From the NCBI GenBank assembly GCA_965226245.1, contig CBDDCL010000015.1, positions 1,302,001-1,366,000 of the forward strand: a DNA stretch of 64,000 bases, in the 5' to 3' direction. Positions 25,825 to 34,185 of the stretch are shown one piece after another. The position numbers and the translations under genes are program-made. The notes below the pieces were generated by a model, which searched no databases, had not been told where the DNA came from, and saw nothing but the letters and a program-made list of their open reading frames with translations. This DNA comes from CBDCYS01 sp965226245 (lineage in GTDB: Bacteria > Acidobacteriota > Terriglobia > Bryobacterales > UBA6623). Within the stretch, counting starts at the first letter, position 1, and each line of letters starts with the position of its first letter.

Positions 25825-26664
25825 CTATTCACCACCCCGGCCCGCCCGCGCGCTTGAGGCCGGAGGGCGCGTGGCCTGGCGGCTCAAGAAGGCCAGCACG
25901 TTCTGGACTTCCCCTTCACTGAGCCGGCCGGCGTAGTCATCGGGCATCCACGACTTTCGCGGAAACTCGACCGAGCGAAGGTCCTGTTTCGCCAGCAGGT
26001 GAAGGTTGCCGTCCTTGTCCATGACCTGGATGGAGTAATTGGAATTGTTTCGGGCGACCCCGCTGATCTTCTTACCCCCGGCCGTCTCTATCGCGACCGC
26101 TCGGTAGCCCTCCCTCGTGCGGCGATTTGGATCGAGGAAGGCTTCTCGAAGCTGAGCCAGGGTGTTGGCCACTCCGGCAACCGTCAGGTCCGGGCCCAGA
26201 AAGCCGCCCCTGCCCCGAATCATGTGACAGCTCGAACACTCGCCCTTGCCGAAAAAAACGGCTTCCCCGGCGGCGGGATCTCCGGGAACGTCTGTTTCGT
26301 ACGCCGAAGCAACCAGGCTGCGCGTAAAGGCGACCAATTGCCAGATCTGCTCGTCGGGAAGCGGGAAGGGCGGCATGTCGGTACCCGGCACACCCTTCTG
26401 GATGGCCTCAAACAATTTGACATTGCTGACCTGGCGGACACGGTTTCCTCTGACCAAGCTGGGTCCGCGTCCACCTTCGCCTGAAGGACCGTGGCAGCCG
26501 CTACAGACGATGAGGTACAACTGGTTGCCAGCGTTGATGGCACCGGGATTTCCAACGTAGGTTGATTCGACGGCAGCTCCGCTCTTTTGCAGGGCCGGCA
26601 TGACATCTTCGTCTTGGGCACAGACAACGATCGCGAAGATCAGAAGTGAAATGACAGGCTTCAT
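25825..26664 (-). CDS. Secreted dihaem cytochrome c
   Basis: A 279-residue protein starting at the Met (26664) of MKPVISLLIFAIVVCAQ, a clear signal peptide; the frame to 26733 adds unlikely residues. Two haem c attachment motifs are present: CSGCH in YLIVCSGCHGPSGEGG and CSSCH in GKGECSSCHMIRGRGG. MPPFPLP follows the first haem as a likely axial Met ligand. The second half resembles the haem-binding domain found in Solibacter and Planctomycete proteins (REAFLDPNRRTREGYRAV). It abuts the PQQ dehydrogenase gene with no gap and probably accepts its electrons. Confidence 0.87.
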   Translation of the reverse strand: MKPVISLLIFAIVVCAQDEDVMPALQKSGAAVESTYVGNPGAINAGNQLYLIVCSGCHGPSGEGGRGPSLVRGNRVRQVSNVKLFEAIQKGVPGTDMPPFPLPDEQIWQLVAFTRSLVASAYETDVPGDPAAGEAVFFGKGECSSCHMIRGRGGFLGPDLTVAGVANTLAQLREAFLDPNRRTREGYRAVAIETAGGKKISGVARNNSNYSIQVMDKDGNLHLLAKQDLRSVEFPRKSWMPDDYAGRLSEGEVQNVLAFLSRQATRPPASSARAGRGGE

Positions 26665-27171
26665 AGTATTGCGAGAAGGAGACAAACCTCTGTCCAGGTT
26701 AGCAGAAGATCCGGGCCGGCCAGCCGACTGCAACCTATCTAATAAATGGCCATGAACCGGAAGTGACGTCTGCCAGGGAGGCTCGGACAGGAACTGGAAG
26801 GGCGCGATCTGGAGAAGTCAGGGACAGTAGACGCGAGCACTGGGAAGTCCGTTTTGGCCACCCCGTTTGCCGCGGCCGTAAACGACATTCGGGGCGTGGC
26901 GGGGAGGCCGGGCCAGCTGACCTCAGGTGCGGCGCCAGTCTTGCGGGTCCGCAGGGGAGTGGCTCGCGGGGAAACCTTCGGCCGCGCTCCCAGAGGTTTT
27001 CCATGCTTGCAGCGAAACCTTTGCCCGCGCTGCTGGAGGTTTCGTCGTGATCGGGCTGATGCCGGGCTTCCGTTTTCCTTGATTGCGGTTTTTGGCGTGG
27101 AGTTGGCTGGGCTTGACGACGGTCTCCTGGCAGAGTTGTCGATTCCGGGGGAGGATGTCCGATAGTTCGTA
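26665..27171. other. Non-coding region upstream of cytochrome c and the IS256 element
   Basis: About 500 bp without a supported gene. The part nearest 26665-26740 should hold the promoter of the cytochrome/PQQ operon. The remainder (26760-27160) is GC-rich and has a short frame on either strand without family resemblance; it may be a remnant end of another mobile element. Confidence 0.35.
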
Positions 27172-28564
27172 GAAAGTAGCGACTCTCCAGTCCGAGCCGT
27201 TAGGCTCGGAGTGATGTTTTTCATTTTCGAAAAAGGAGAGTCGCTATGAAGAAACGATACCAGATCGACCGCGAACAAGCCGTTCGCCAATTCCACAAGC
27301 AAGCCGAAGAATCCGGGCAAGAACTGCAACTGCACTTGCCGCTCAAAGAAGTCGCCGCCGCCCTGCAGCAAAGTGTCGGTGAGTTGATGCGCCAGGCAGG
27401 GCTGGATCTGATGCAGCTCATCATGGACAACGAAGTGCGCCAGCTCGCCGGCGAGCACTACCAGCGGCGCCAAGCCGAGCAGCCCTACCGCTGGGGCCGC
27501 GAGAAAGGCTTCCTCGTCGTGGATGGACAGAAGGTCCCCATTCAGCGTCCGCGGCTGCGCAGCGACGACGGTCACGAACAACCCTTGGGCAGCTATGAAT
27601 TGTTCCGCCGCTCCGAGCCGCTCGACGACGCCGTTTGGGACAAGCTCATGCTGGGGCTCTCGACGCGGAATTACTCCCAAGCCGTGCGGGAGTTTGCCGC
27701 CGCCTATGGCATCGAAAAGTCGGCGGTGAGCGAGCATTTCGTGCGTACCAGCCGCGAGAAACTGCAGGCACTTTTAGAACGCCCTCTCGATAAACTCAAA
27801 CTCTGCGCCGTCTACATCGACGGCATTGAGTTCAAGGGTCAGCATCTGATCGTAGCGCTGGGAGTCGCTGTAGACGGGTCGAAAACGGTTTTGGGGCTGC
27901 GGCAGGGAGCGAGCGAGAACGCCACGGTGGTCAGCGAATTGCTGGAGGATTTGGCCGGGCGCGGCGTCGATTTCTCGGCGCCGATGCTCTATGTGCTCGA
28001 CGGCGCGAAGGCGCTCACCAAGGCGGTCCGCAAGCAGGCGGGCAAGACGGCGCTGATCCAGCGCTGTCAAATGCACAAGCGCCGCAATGTGAGCGGCCAT
28101 TTGCCGCAGCAATACCGCGAATCGGTGGACCGCAAGATGGCGAACGCTTATGCGATGTCGAGCTATGAGGATGCCAACACGGCCTTGGAGAAGTTGCATC
28201 GCGAGTTGCTGGAGTTGAACCCGTCGGCGGCGCGGTCGCTCGAAGAAGGGAGGGAGCAAACGCTGACGGTGCACCGCCTCGGACTCGACGATTTGTTGCG
28301 CTGTACGCTGGCGACGACGGACCCGATCGAGTCGGCCTTCTCGGTGGTGGACCGCGTCTGCGGCCGGGTGAAGCGCTGGCGGGGAGGCGATCAACGCGAG
28401 CGCTGGGCGGGAGCGGGTCTGTGGCTGGCGGAGAAAAGCTTCCGGCGCGTCAAGGGCTACCGCCACTTGCCGAAATTACTCGACCAGCTCGCCAGACTGT
28501 CGACGCCACCACCGGCCCAAGCCCAAGCGGCGTAAACTACAAGTTCTGGAGAGCCGCGCGTTTC
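27172..28564 (+). mobile_element. IS256-family insertion sequence
   Basis: Terminal inverted repeats flank the transposase gene: GAAAGTAGCGACTCTCCAG at 27172 and, inverted, CTGGAGAGCCGCGCGTTTC ending at 28564 (15 of 19 matching). No target duplication is evident, and the right end directly abuts the truncated integrase gene, so the element probably took part in a deletion. Upstream of the transposase a perfect hairpin CCGAGCC-GTTA-GGCTCGG (27192-27209) may block read-through transcription into the gene. Confidence 0.75.
27246..28535 (+). CDS. IS256-family (mutator-type) transposase
   Basis: A complete 429-residue DDE transposase. Recognisable elements: VYIDGIEFKGQHLIVALGV (first catalytic Asp), MLYVLDGAKALTKAVRK (second Asp), the signature QRCQMHKRRNVSGHLP, and TTDPIESAFSVVDRVCGRVK in the C-terminal part where the catalytic Glu lies. 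GGAG and the ATG at 27246 are close to the left terminal repeat. Length is normal and no internal stop is present, so it may be active. It is the only complete IS256 transposase in the window. Confidence 0.93.
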   Translation: MKKRYQIDREQAVRQFHKQAEESGQELQLHLPLKEVAAALQQSVGELMRQAGLDLMQLIMDNEVRQLAGEHYQRRQAEQPYRWGREKGFLVVDGQKVPIQRPRLRSDDGHEQPLGSYELFRRSEPLDDAVWDKLMLGLSTRNYSQAVREFAAAYGIEKSAVSEHFVRTSREKLQALLERPLDKLKLCAVYIDGIEFKGQHLIVALGVAVDGSKTVLGLRQGASENATVVSELLEDLAGRGVDFSAPMLYVLDGAKALTKAVRKQAGKTALIQRCQMHKRRNVSGHLPQQYRESVDRKMANAYAMSSYEDANTALEKLHRELLELNPSAARSLEEGREQTLTVHRLGLDDLLRCTLATTDPIESAFSVVDRVCGRVKRWRGGDQRERWAGAGLWLAEKSFRRVKGYRHLPKLLDQLARLSTPPPAQAQAA

Positions 28565-29728
28565 AACGGAATTCTGGACATGCTCTTCCGGGGATGGGGC
28601 CGGGGTCAAATCCGATACTGGATCACCAAAGTCAACACGGACGGGACAGTCCAAAAAGTCAGACGGACTAAATGTCTCGGCCGTGTCCAGGACATGACGT
28701 TTCATCAAGCACAGCGTGAAGCGATTTTGTTTCTGTCTCAACCAACGAACCAAGACAACACGAATACCCACACCATGATTCAACTGATCGATAACTGGAG
28801 ACAAGCTTTCAACCTAAAAACGGCAGTTAGTCGTCTTCGAACCGCCCCAACCTTGTGACGAGACGTCAGTTGGACCCGAGTGTCATCGGGGACCGGCGGG
28901 TGAAGATTACAATTGCTCCGCAGTTGCAATATCAGCACATAAGATACGTTCTTTCAATATGTTACAACGAATGCTGGAATGTCCAACTGCCGTTTTTAGG
29001 TTCAAGCCTGCCTTGAAGCTGAGCACTCAGCGAAGCTATGAGTGGGCCTTCAGACGTATCACTCCCAGATTCGGCAAGAAGGCTTTGTCTCTAATCGGCA
29101 AGGCTGAAGTCCAATCTTTCCTCACTGCCAGTGGCCAAAAGCTGTCAGGCAAGTCAGTTCGTGATCTCCGATGTTGGCTCAGGGCTCTACTGTCATTTGC
29201 TGTTGAGTGGCAGTGGATTGAAGTTAACCCTGCTGCCGGGAGATTGCGACTGCCTGAACCAGTCCCAATGAGGTCCAAGGTCATTCTGAAGCCCGAGGAT
29301 TTTTGGCTTCTTGTCGATGATCTTCCTCAGATTGGCGCAAGCAAGGTGAATTCACCAAGCCTTCAGATTTTGTCTTTGCCATTCGGACCAACAGCCCGAT
29401 CGACTTGCACAATGCGATGGCTCGGCACATCAAGCCGGTCTGTCGCAAGATTGGCATCACTGATATTGGCTGGCATGACCTGAGACACACCTACACTACC
29501 TGGGGCAGAAGAGCTGGTGTTCCGGTTGAGACCATGCGGAATCAACTGGGACATGCCAGTTCAGTGCTCACTCTTGATGTCTACAGCCATGCCGGAGATG
29601 ACCGGGAAGGTGCTGTTGAACTTATTGAACAATACGTTCAGGCCTGTGGAAAACCCTGTAAAAAACGGAACCCCCGGAACCCCAAAACGGAACCCCTCGA
29701 TGATTTTGATGATTCTGAGGTGGCGTAA
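28565..29728 (+). pseudogene. Tyrosine recombinase/integrase, degraded
   Basis: Three pieces of a phage-type integrase remain. First, an N-terminal part in GWGRGQIRYWITKVN...KCLGRVQDMTFHQAQREA. After a 192-bp palindrome-bounded stretch, the core-binding domain follows: KLSTQRSYEWAFRRITPRFG, ECPTAVF upstream, up to FWLLVDDLP. The catalytic domain resumes in another frame with IGWHDLRHTYTTWGRRAGV (HxxR motif), LGHASSVLT and the nucleophile Tyr in VYSHAGD. The first catalytic Arg region is deleted. The IS256 end truncates the 5' end. It ends 14 bp from the 3' end of tRNA-Arg, the expected arrangement for an integrase that used that tRNA as its attachment site. Confidence 0.8.
28811..29002. repeat. 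Inverted-repeat-bounded segment inside the integrase remnant
   Basis: AACCTAAAAACGGCAGTT (28811-28828) recurs as its exact reverse complement at 28985-29002. The 156 bp between them separate the N-terminal and core-binding parts of the integrase and contain a stop. This looks like an inverted duplication or a small inserted palindromic element. Confidence 0.7.
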
Positions 29729-29742
29729 GTTGTTGAAAACAA

Positions 29743-29819
29743 TGGCGCGCTCGGAGAGATTCGAACTCCCGACCTTCTGGTCCGTAGCCAGACGCTCTAT
29801 CCAGCTGAGCTACGAGCGC
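29743..29819 (-). tRNA. tRNA-Arg (anticodon ACG)
   Basis: Read on the minus strand, a full cloverleaf is present: acceptor GCGCTCG pairing with CGAGCGC, D arm GCTC...GAGC, anticodon stem TCTGG/CCAGA with loop CTACGGA (anticodon ACG), T arm GGGAG-TTCGAAT-CTCTC, discriminator G and an encoded CCA. A-34 would be deaminated to inosine. The 3' end faces the integrase remnant. Confidence 0.95.
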
Positions 29820-30229
29820 GTTGGAGTGAAAGATGACTGCTTGAGGCCTGGTTTCACAATGCTACCGTGCGTGGGGTTGACTGTCAAACCGTGAGCTTCA
29901 GTAGCTGCATAGGGCAAGATGAGTTTCCGGCTACAAAACAAGGCGGCCGCGTACCAGCGCGGAGGCTGGCAAGGAACGGAATTGGGGACACTTCCAGGAA
30001 AGGTTGGCGTCATATCGTAATCTCCCTGGAAAGGTTTGCCGATTCGAATCAAGAGGAAGGCCCGCTTGATTGTTGATTCAGAATTCGGCCCTTCTCACAG
30101 CAATGGCTTCCGCGCTGAAAAGCGGCCCCGTTCTGAGTTCGCTCCAATCTCCATGATAGGCTAGGTTCAGGGGCGCGGAGGACGGCTGGGTTTCCACGCT
30201 AGCGACGCCACCCCGACTCAACTCGACCG
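29820..30229. other. Intergenic region between tRNA-Arg and metF
   Basis: About 410 bp holding the tRNA promoter on one side and the metF leader on the other. No SAM or SAH riboswitch was recognised ahead of metF. No gene is supported. Confidence 0.4.
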
Positions 30230-31156
30230 ATGAAGATCATAGAACTCCTCCGTGCCAGGAAGAGAACGGTTTCGTTCGAGTTCTTTCCGCCCAAGGACGA
30301 CGCAGGATTCGATAACCTGTTTCGAACCATAGCCTCTCTGAAGCCGCTCGATCCTAGTTATGTTTCCGTCACCTATGGCGCGGGGGGCAGCACGCGGCGC
30401 AAGACGGTCGAGCTTGTCAAAAAGATCAAACACGACATCGGGCTCGAGTCGATGGCACACTTGACGTGTGTCGGGGCCACGCAACAGGAAATCCAGTCCG
30501 TGCTGGACGACCTGCAGACGGCGGGTGTGGAGAACGTTTTGCCGCTGCGCGGTGATCCGCCGAAAGGAGAATCCGGGTTCGTGAAGACCGAGGGCGGGTT
30601 CGGATACGCCAACGAACTCGTGGAATTTGTCCGCAGCCGCTACTCTTTCTGTCTTGCCGGCGCCTGCTATCCCGAGGTGCACCCGGAAGCTCCGAACGCG
30701 GAAACCGATCTGGACAACCTGAAACGGAAGGTGGATGCCGGCGTCGATTTCTTGATTACACAGCTTTTCTTTGACAACGACGACTTCTTCCGTTTTCGAG
30801 ACCGCGCCGCCGCCAGCGGTATCCGCCCGCCAATTCTGGCGGGCATCATGCCGGTTCTCAACGTCAAGCAGATCAAGCGTTTTACACAGATGTGCGGCGC
30901 CGCTATCCCGGCGATGTTGTTGTCCAAGATTGAAGCTGTTGAGAACGACACGGAAGCCGTGAAGCAAATCGGCGTCTACCATGCTGCTCGGCAATGTGAA
31001 GGTCTGCTGCGGGACGGTGTTGCAGGGCTGCACTTCTACACTCTGAATCGCTCGACAGCGACGAAGGCGATTTATCAACAAATCAAAAGCTTATTGCGGG
31101 ACGAGGACGCGGCTGAGCAAGATAACCAGCTTTCGTTGGCGTTCGGCAAGCACTAG
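30230..31156 (+). CDS. metF: 5,10-methylenetetrahydrofolate reductase
   Basis: A 308-residue TIM-barrel flavoenzyme with the family signatures VSFEFFPPKDD (catalytic Glu), YVSVTYGAGGSTR, HLTCVGATQQEI, NVLPLRGDPPKGE and ACYPEVHPEA, followed by DAGVDFLITQLFFDND. It reduces 5,10-methylene-THF to 5-methyl-THF with NADH or FADH2, supplying methyl groups for methionine synthesis. Length is typical of bacterial MetF. It stands alone; no metH or other methionine gene is adjacent. Confidence 0.96.
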   Translation: MKIIELLRARKRTVSFEFFPPKDDAGFDNLFRTIASLKPLDPSYVSVTYGAGGSTRRKTVELVKKIKHDIGLESMAHLTCVGATQQEIQSVLDDLQTAGVENVLPLRGDPPKGESGFVKTEGGFGYANELVEFVRSRYSFCLAGACYPEVHPEAPNAETDLDNLKRKVDAGVDFLITQLFFDNDDFFRFRDRAAASGIRPPILAGIMPVLNVKQIKRFTQMCGAAIPAMLLSKIEAVENDTEAVKQIGVYHAARQCEGLLRDGVAGLHFYTLNRSTATKAIYQQIKSLLRDEDAAEQDNQLSLAFGKH

Positions 31157-31282
31157 CCCGCGCGGCGGCGCGAAGTTCGGGCATTGAGGCCGAAAAAGTC
31201 CGCCAGCCGGGCGGGAGCGGATTCCAACCCCGCCTTCGGCGCTGCTAACGTATAGGGACTGAGTCTTATGTTGGAGGCACTC

Positions 31283-32974
31283 ATGTCCGTGAAACTCTTC
31301 CTTTCGACCCTGGCGGTGTCGGCGATTCTGTTCGCCGCCGACCGCCCTTTCGGCCGCACCACCTCGGGGCGAAGCGCCGTGCTGGCCCGCAACGGGATGG
31401 TCGCCACAAGCCAGCCGCTGGCTGCTCAGGCGGGACTGCGCATCTTGCGGAAAGGCGGCAACGCGATCGACGCCGCGGTTGCCACCGCCGCCACGCTGGC
31501 CGTTGTGGAGCCCATGATGACCGGCCCGGGCGGTGACTTGTTTGTCCTTGCCTACATCGCCAAGGAAGACAAGCTGGTCGGGCTCAACGCCAGCGGATTT
31601 TCGCCCGCGGCCGCCGGCATCGACTTTTTCAAAGAGCGAAACCTGGAGGCCATACCGGGCAAGGGTCCTTATTCGGTCACGGTGCCGGGCGCCGTGGACG
31701 GGTGGGCCGCCTTGCTCAGCGAATACGGCACGATGACGCTGGCCGAAGTGCTCGAGCCGGCGATCGAGTACGGCGAAAACGGCTTCCCGGTCTCAGAGAT
31801 CATCGCGGGTTCCTGGAAGGCGCCGCTCTCGGCGGACACCATACCCCAAGGCGCAACAGTCGTTGACGATTTCGTGCGTTCCTACTACCTAAACGGCAAG
31901 CGCCCCGAGCACGGGGACGTTTTCGTCAACAAGGCATTGGCGGCAACGTTCCGTCAAATCGCTCAACACGGCCGTGATGCCTTCTACAAAGGTGAAGTTG
32001 CTCGAAAGATCGTGGACTACCTCAACAAGCTCGGCTGGCCGATCACGATGGATGACATGGCTTACCAGCATTCCAATTGGGTCGAGCCGATCAGTACCAC
32101 CTACAAGGGCCACCGTGTCTTCGAGCTGCCGCCCAACGGCCAGGGAATGGCGGCGCTCGAGATGCTCAACATCATCGAGGGCTTCGACCTAAAAAGTCTG
32201 GGACATAATTCCGCCGAATATCTGCACCGGTTGATCGAGGCCAAGAAGCTGGCTTTCGCGGATTTGGACGCCTGGCTGGCGGATCCCGAGAAAACCGATC
32301 TCCCGACTTCAATGATCATTTCAAAGAACTACGGGAAGAAACAGCGCGGCCGCATTGACCTCGCCAAAGCCGCGGCCGGGGTCACTACCGGAATCAATCC
32401 GTCGGTCGAACGGTTCAAAGGGACCGGCGACACCGTCTATCTAACGACTGCCGACAAAGACCGTAACGTCGTCTCATTCATCAACAGCATTTTTCACACA
32501 TTTGGCTCGGGTGTTGTTGTTCCCGGTACGGGAGTGATTCTGCAGAACCGGGGCGCTCTTTTCTCGCTCGACCCCGCGCACCCGAATCGTATTGAGGGCC
32601 GCAAGCGTCCCTACCACACCATCATTCCTGGAATGGTTTTCAAGGACGGCAAGCCCTGGCTGTCATTCGGGGTCATGGGGGGGAACATGCAGCCGCAGGG
32701 CCATGTTCAGGTGCTGCTCAATATGATCGAGTTTGGAATGAACGTTCAGGTCGCGGGCGAAGCGGCTCGATTCAATCACAGCGCTGGATTGGAGGTTGCG
32801 CTGGAATCTGGGATTGATCCGGAAACTGTGGCGGAACTGGGCCGCATGGGCCATCAAGTCAACTTGACCGGCGGTGGCTTCGGCGGCTATCAAGCAATCC
32901 AGATCGATTGGGAGCGAGGGGTTCTGATCGGCGGAACCGATCCCCGTAAAGACGGCCTGGTAGCAGGCTGGTAG
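31283..32974 (+). CDS. ggt: Secreted gamma-glutamyltransferase
   Basis: A 563-residue N-terminal nucleophile hydrolase. The ATG at 31283 is chosen because GGAGG (31272-31276) precedes it and a signal peptide follows (VKLFLSTLAVSAILFAAD). Family motifs include NGMVATSQPLAAQAGLRILR, GGNAIDAAVA, MTGPGGDLF and, at the autocleavage site, GTGDTVYLTTADKDRNVVSF, where the Thr of the DTVYL/TTA region becomes the nucleophile of the small subunit. It would hydrolyse or transfer gamma-glutamyl groups of glutathione in the periplasm. Length is normal. It lies 126 bp after metF and is probably transcribed separately. Confidence 0.92.
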   Translation: MSVKLFLSTLAVSAILFAADRPFGRTTSGRSAVLARNGMVATSQPLAAQAGLRILRKGGNAIDAAVATAATLAVVEPMMTGPGGDLFVLAYIAKEDKLVGLNASGFSPAAAGIDFFKERNLEAIPGKGPYSVTVPGAVDGWAALLSEYGTMTLAEVLEPAIEYGENGFPVSEIIAGSWKAPLSADTIPQGATVVDDFVRSYYLNGKRPEHGDVFVNKALAATFRQIAQHGRDAFYKGEVARKIVDYLNKLGWPITMDDMAYQHSNWVEPISTTYKGHRVFELPPNGQGMAALEMLNIIEGFDLKSLGHNSAEYLHRLIEAKKLAFADLDAWLADPEKTDLPTSMIISKNYGKKQRGRIDLAKAAAGVTTGINPSVERFKGTGDTVYLTTADKDRNVVSFINSIFHTFGSGVVVPGTGVILQNRGALFSLDPAHPNRIEGRKRPYHTIIPGMVFKDGKPWLSFGVMGGNMQPQGHVQVLLNMIEFGMNVQVAGEAARFNHSAGLEVALESGIDPETVAELGRMGHQVNLTGGGFGGYQAIQIDWERGVLIGGTDPRKDGLVAGW

Positions 32975-33002
32975 CGGGATTACGGGCGCAGGCCCGCACG
33001 GC

Positions 33003-33158
33003 TCAATACGTCACCCGGATGGCGGCATCACTGGCCGAAGGCACAAGAGACACACCGGCCTTGTTGTAGCCCAATGATAATGCCCCCATGAGCGCCCAAT
33101 AGAAATGTCCCCTAATCTGAGGCCCCCAACTCAAGAACTTGCTCGGGTCGTCTCTCAT
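33003..33158 (-). CDS. Small unknown open reading frame with a strong ribosome binding site
   Basis: A 51-codon frame starts at an ATG (33156-33158, minus strand) preceded by AAGGAGGAG at good spacing and ends at TGA 33003-33005. The product starts MRDDPSKFLSWGPQIRG and ends SASDAAIRVTY, with a moderately hydrophobic middle (HFYWALMGALSLGY) that could be a short membrane segment. No family is recognised. It lies convergent to ggt. It could be a genuine small protein or the 5' remnant of a longer gene. Confidence 0.4.
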   Translation of the reverse strand: MRDDPSKFLSWGPQIRGHFYWALMGALSLGYNKAGVSLVPSASDAAIRVTY

Positions 33159-33587
33159 TTATCGGCTCCTCCTTCGATGCGTGAGAACTATTCGGGCCGG
33201 GCGCAGGGCCAGGCTTCCGCGGATTGCAGCAAAGCGGCCTTTTCGCGGCGCCTGCCGCCGCTTTTAGGTCGCTATGTACGTTAAAGCTCGCCTCCAGGCG
33301 GTTTGGCGTGGATTGGGGGGCGACGCGTAAGTCGTTTTATTTCAATGGACTGGAATGAAAAGTACAGTTTTCTACAGGAAATGTAAGGGTTTGGGGATTT
33401 TTTGGTTCTTGCAGGGTCCAGTTCGCCTTATTTTTGTTCGTCCATGATCGCTTGTGTTTCGATTGATTCACTGCTCTCAGGATAGCGCAGCGGTTGGGGG
33501 TGGTTTTGCCTTGGCGGGCAAGATGTGTTGAAAACACGGGGAATATTTTTCTTGAAGTTCCGTGACTGATTCGGGGGATTTCGCGAA

Positions 33588-33699
33588 ATGGGGTATTTAG
33601 TTGACTCCAGCGCCCCACAAGAGTACGGTTCAGGCTGCGGGTATCAAGAGAACCCACCACAACATGCAGGCATCACTGGAGTAAACTAAATACCCCATT
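33588..33699. mobile_element. MITE derived from the IS1595 element
   Basis: A 112-bp element with the same ends as the two 1028-bp IS1595 copies: ATGGGGTATTTAGTTGACTC at the left and GAGTAAACTAAATACCCCAT at the right. It is flanked by an 8-bp target duplication TTCGCGAA (33580-33587 and 33700-33707), with one extra base before the right duplicate, as in the full copies. Its right interior (CACCACAACAT) resembles the IS terminus near the transposase start. It lacks coding capacity. Confidence 0.88.
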
Positions 33700-33726
33700 T
33701 TCGCGAATTTCGCGGATTGGGGGGGG

Positions 33727-33753
33727 CCAGCCGTTGGGAACGGCTGGTTTTTT
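33727..33753 (+). terminator. Strong rho-independent terminator
   Basis: A perfect 9-bp stem (CCAGCCGTT/AACGGCTGG) with a GGG loop is followed by six T residues. It is about 750 bp beyond ggt, beyond the MITE. What it terminates is unclear; a plus-strand transcript from the 33-kb non-coding tract would end here. The remaining DNA in 33159-33891 shows no supported gene. Confidence 0.75.
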
Positions 33754-33891
33754 GGCCCAACCCAGGCCCCGCAAGGCCAGGAGGGCGGTCGTGCGCCGAA
33801 CGATCCGACTTCCCCTGACCCTTTCTTTCCAATTGAACTTGAGTCCACCAGCGACCGCTTTGCCCCGGCCCGGGCCTCGCGCGATGATCGT

Positions 33892-34185
33892 TTAGCGCTT
33901 TGGTTTTCGAGTCTTGCGGGCCGGCTGTCGCGATTTGGCGGGTTCTGCTCCCTTGGCCTTCGACGGCTTGTCTTCCCGCCCCGACCCATGGGGAAGGGTC
34001 AAGAGGATCGATCGGGTTTCTTCTGTTTCCGGGTGCTCCAGCCCCAGGGCCTTTTCGCGGATGGCGAGGGCGCGCCTGCAGAGCGACTCAGCATGCGTGA
34101 AGTGAATGAACTCCGCGCCCGCGCTACGGGCTTGAATCGTTCCAGCCGCCGAGTTCGGGCTCCGTCCCCGAACTCCCCGACTCAC
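33892..34185 (-). pseudogene. TPR protein C-terminal remnant
   Basis: The frame contains AESLCRRALAIREKALGLEH followed by PETEETRSILLTL, a single TPR_12-type repeat as found in long TPR arrays, then a basic Lys/Arg-rich tail (KPSKAKGAEPAKSRQPARKT). Only one repeat of what is normally a long array survives and no proper start is present. It directly follows the stop of the TPR regulator on the same strand. It is probably the leftover tail of a second TPR gene joined here by deletion. Confidence 0.55.

Noticed and set aside
22140..29740. A complete prophage or integrative element
   Set aside because: Only a broken integrase, IS elements and a toxin-antitoxin-like block are present; there are no structural, replication or conjugation genes.
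30070..30229. A SAM-type riboswitch ahead of metF
   Set aside because: No conserved core of any SAM or SAH riboswitch class could be recognised.
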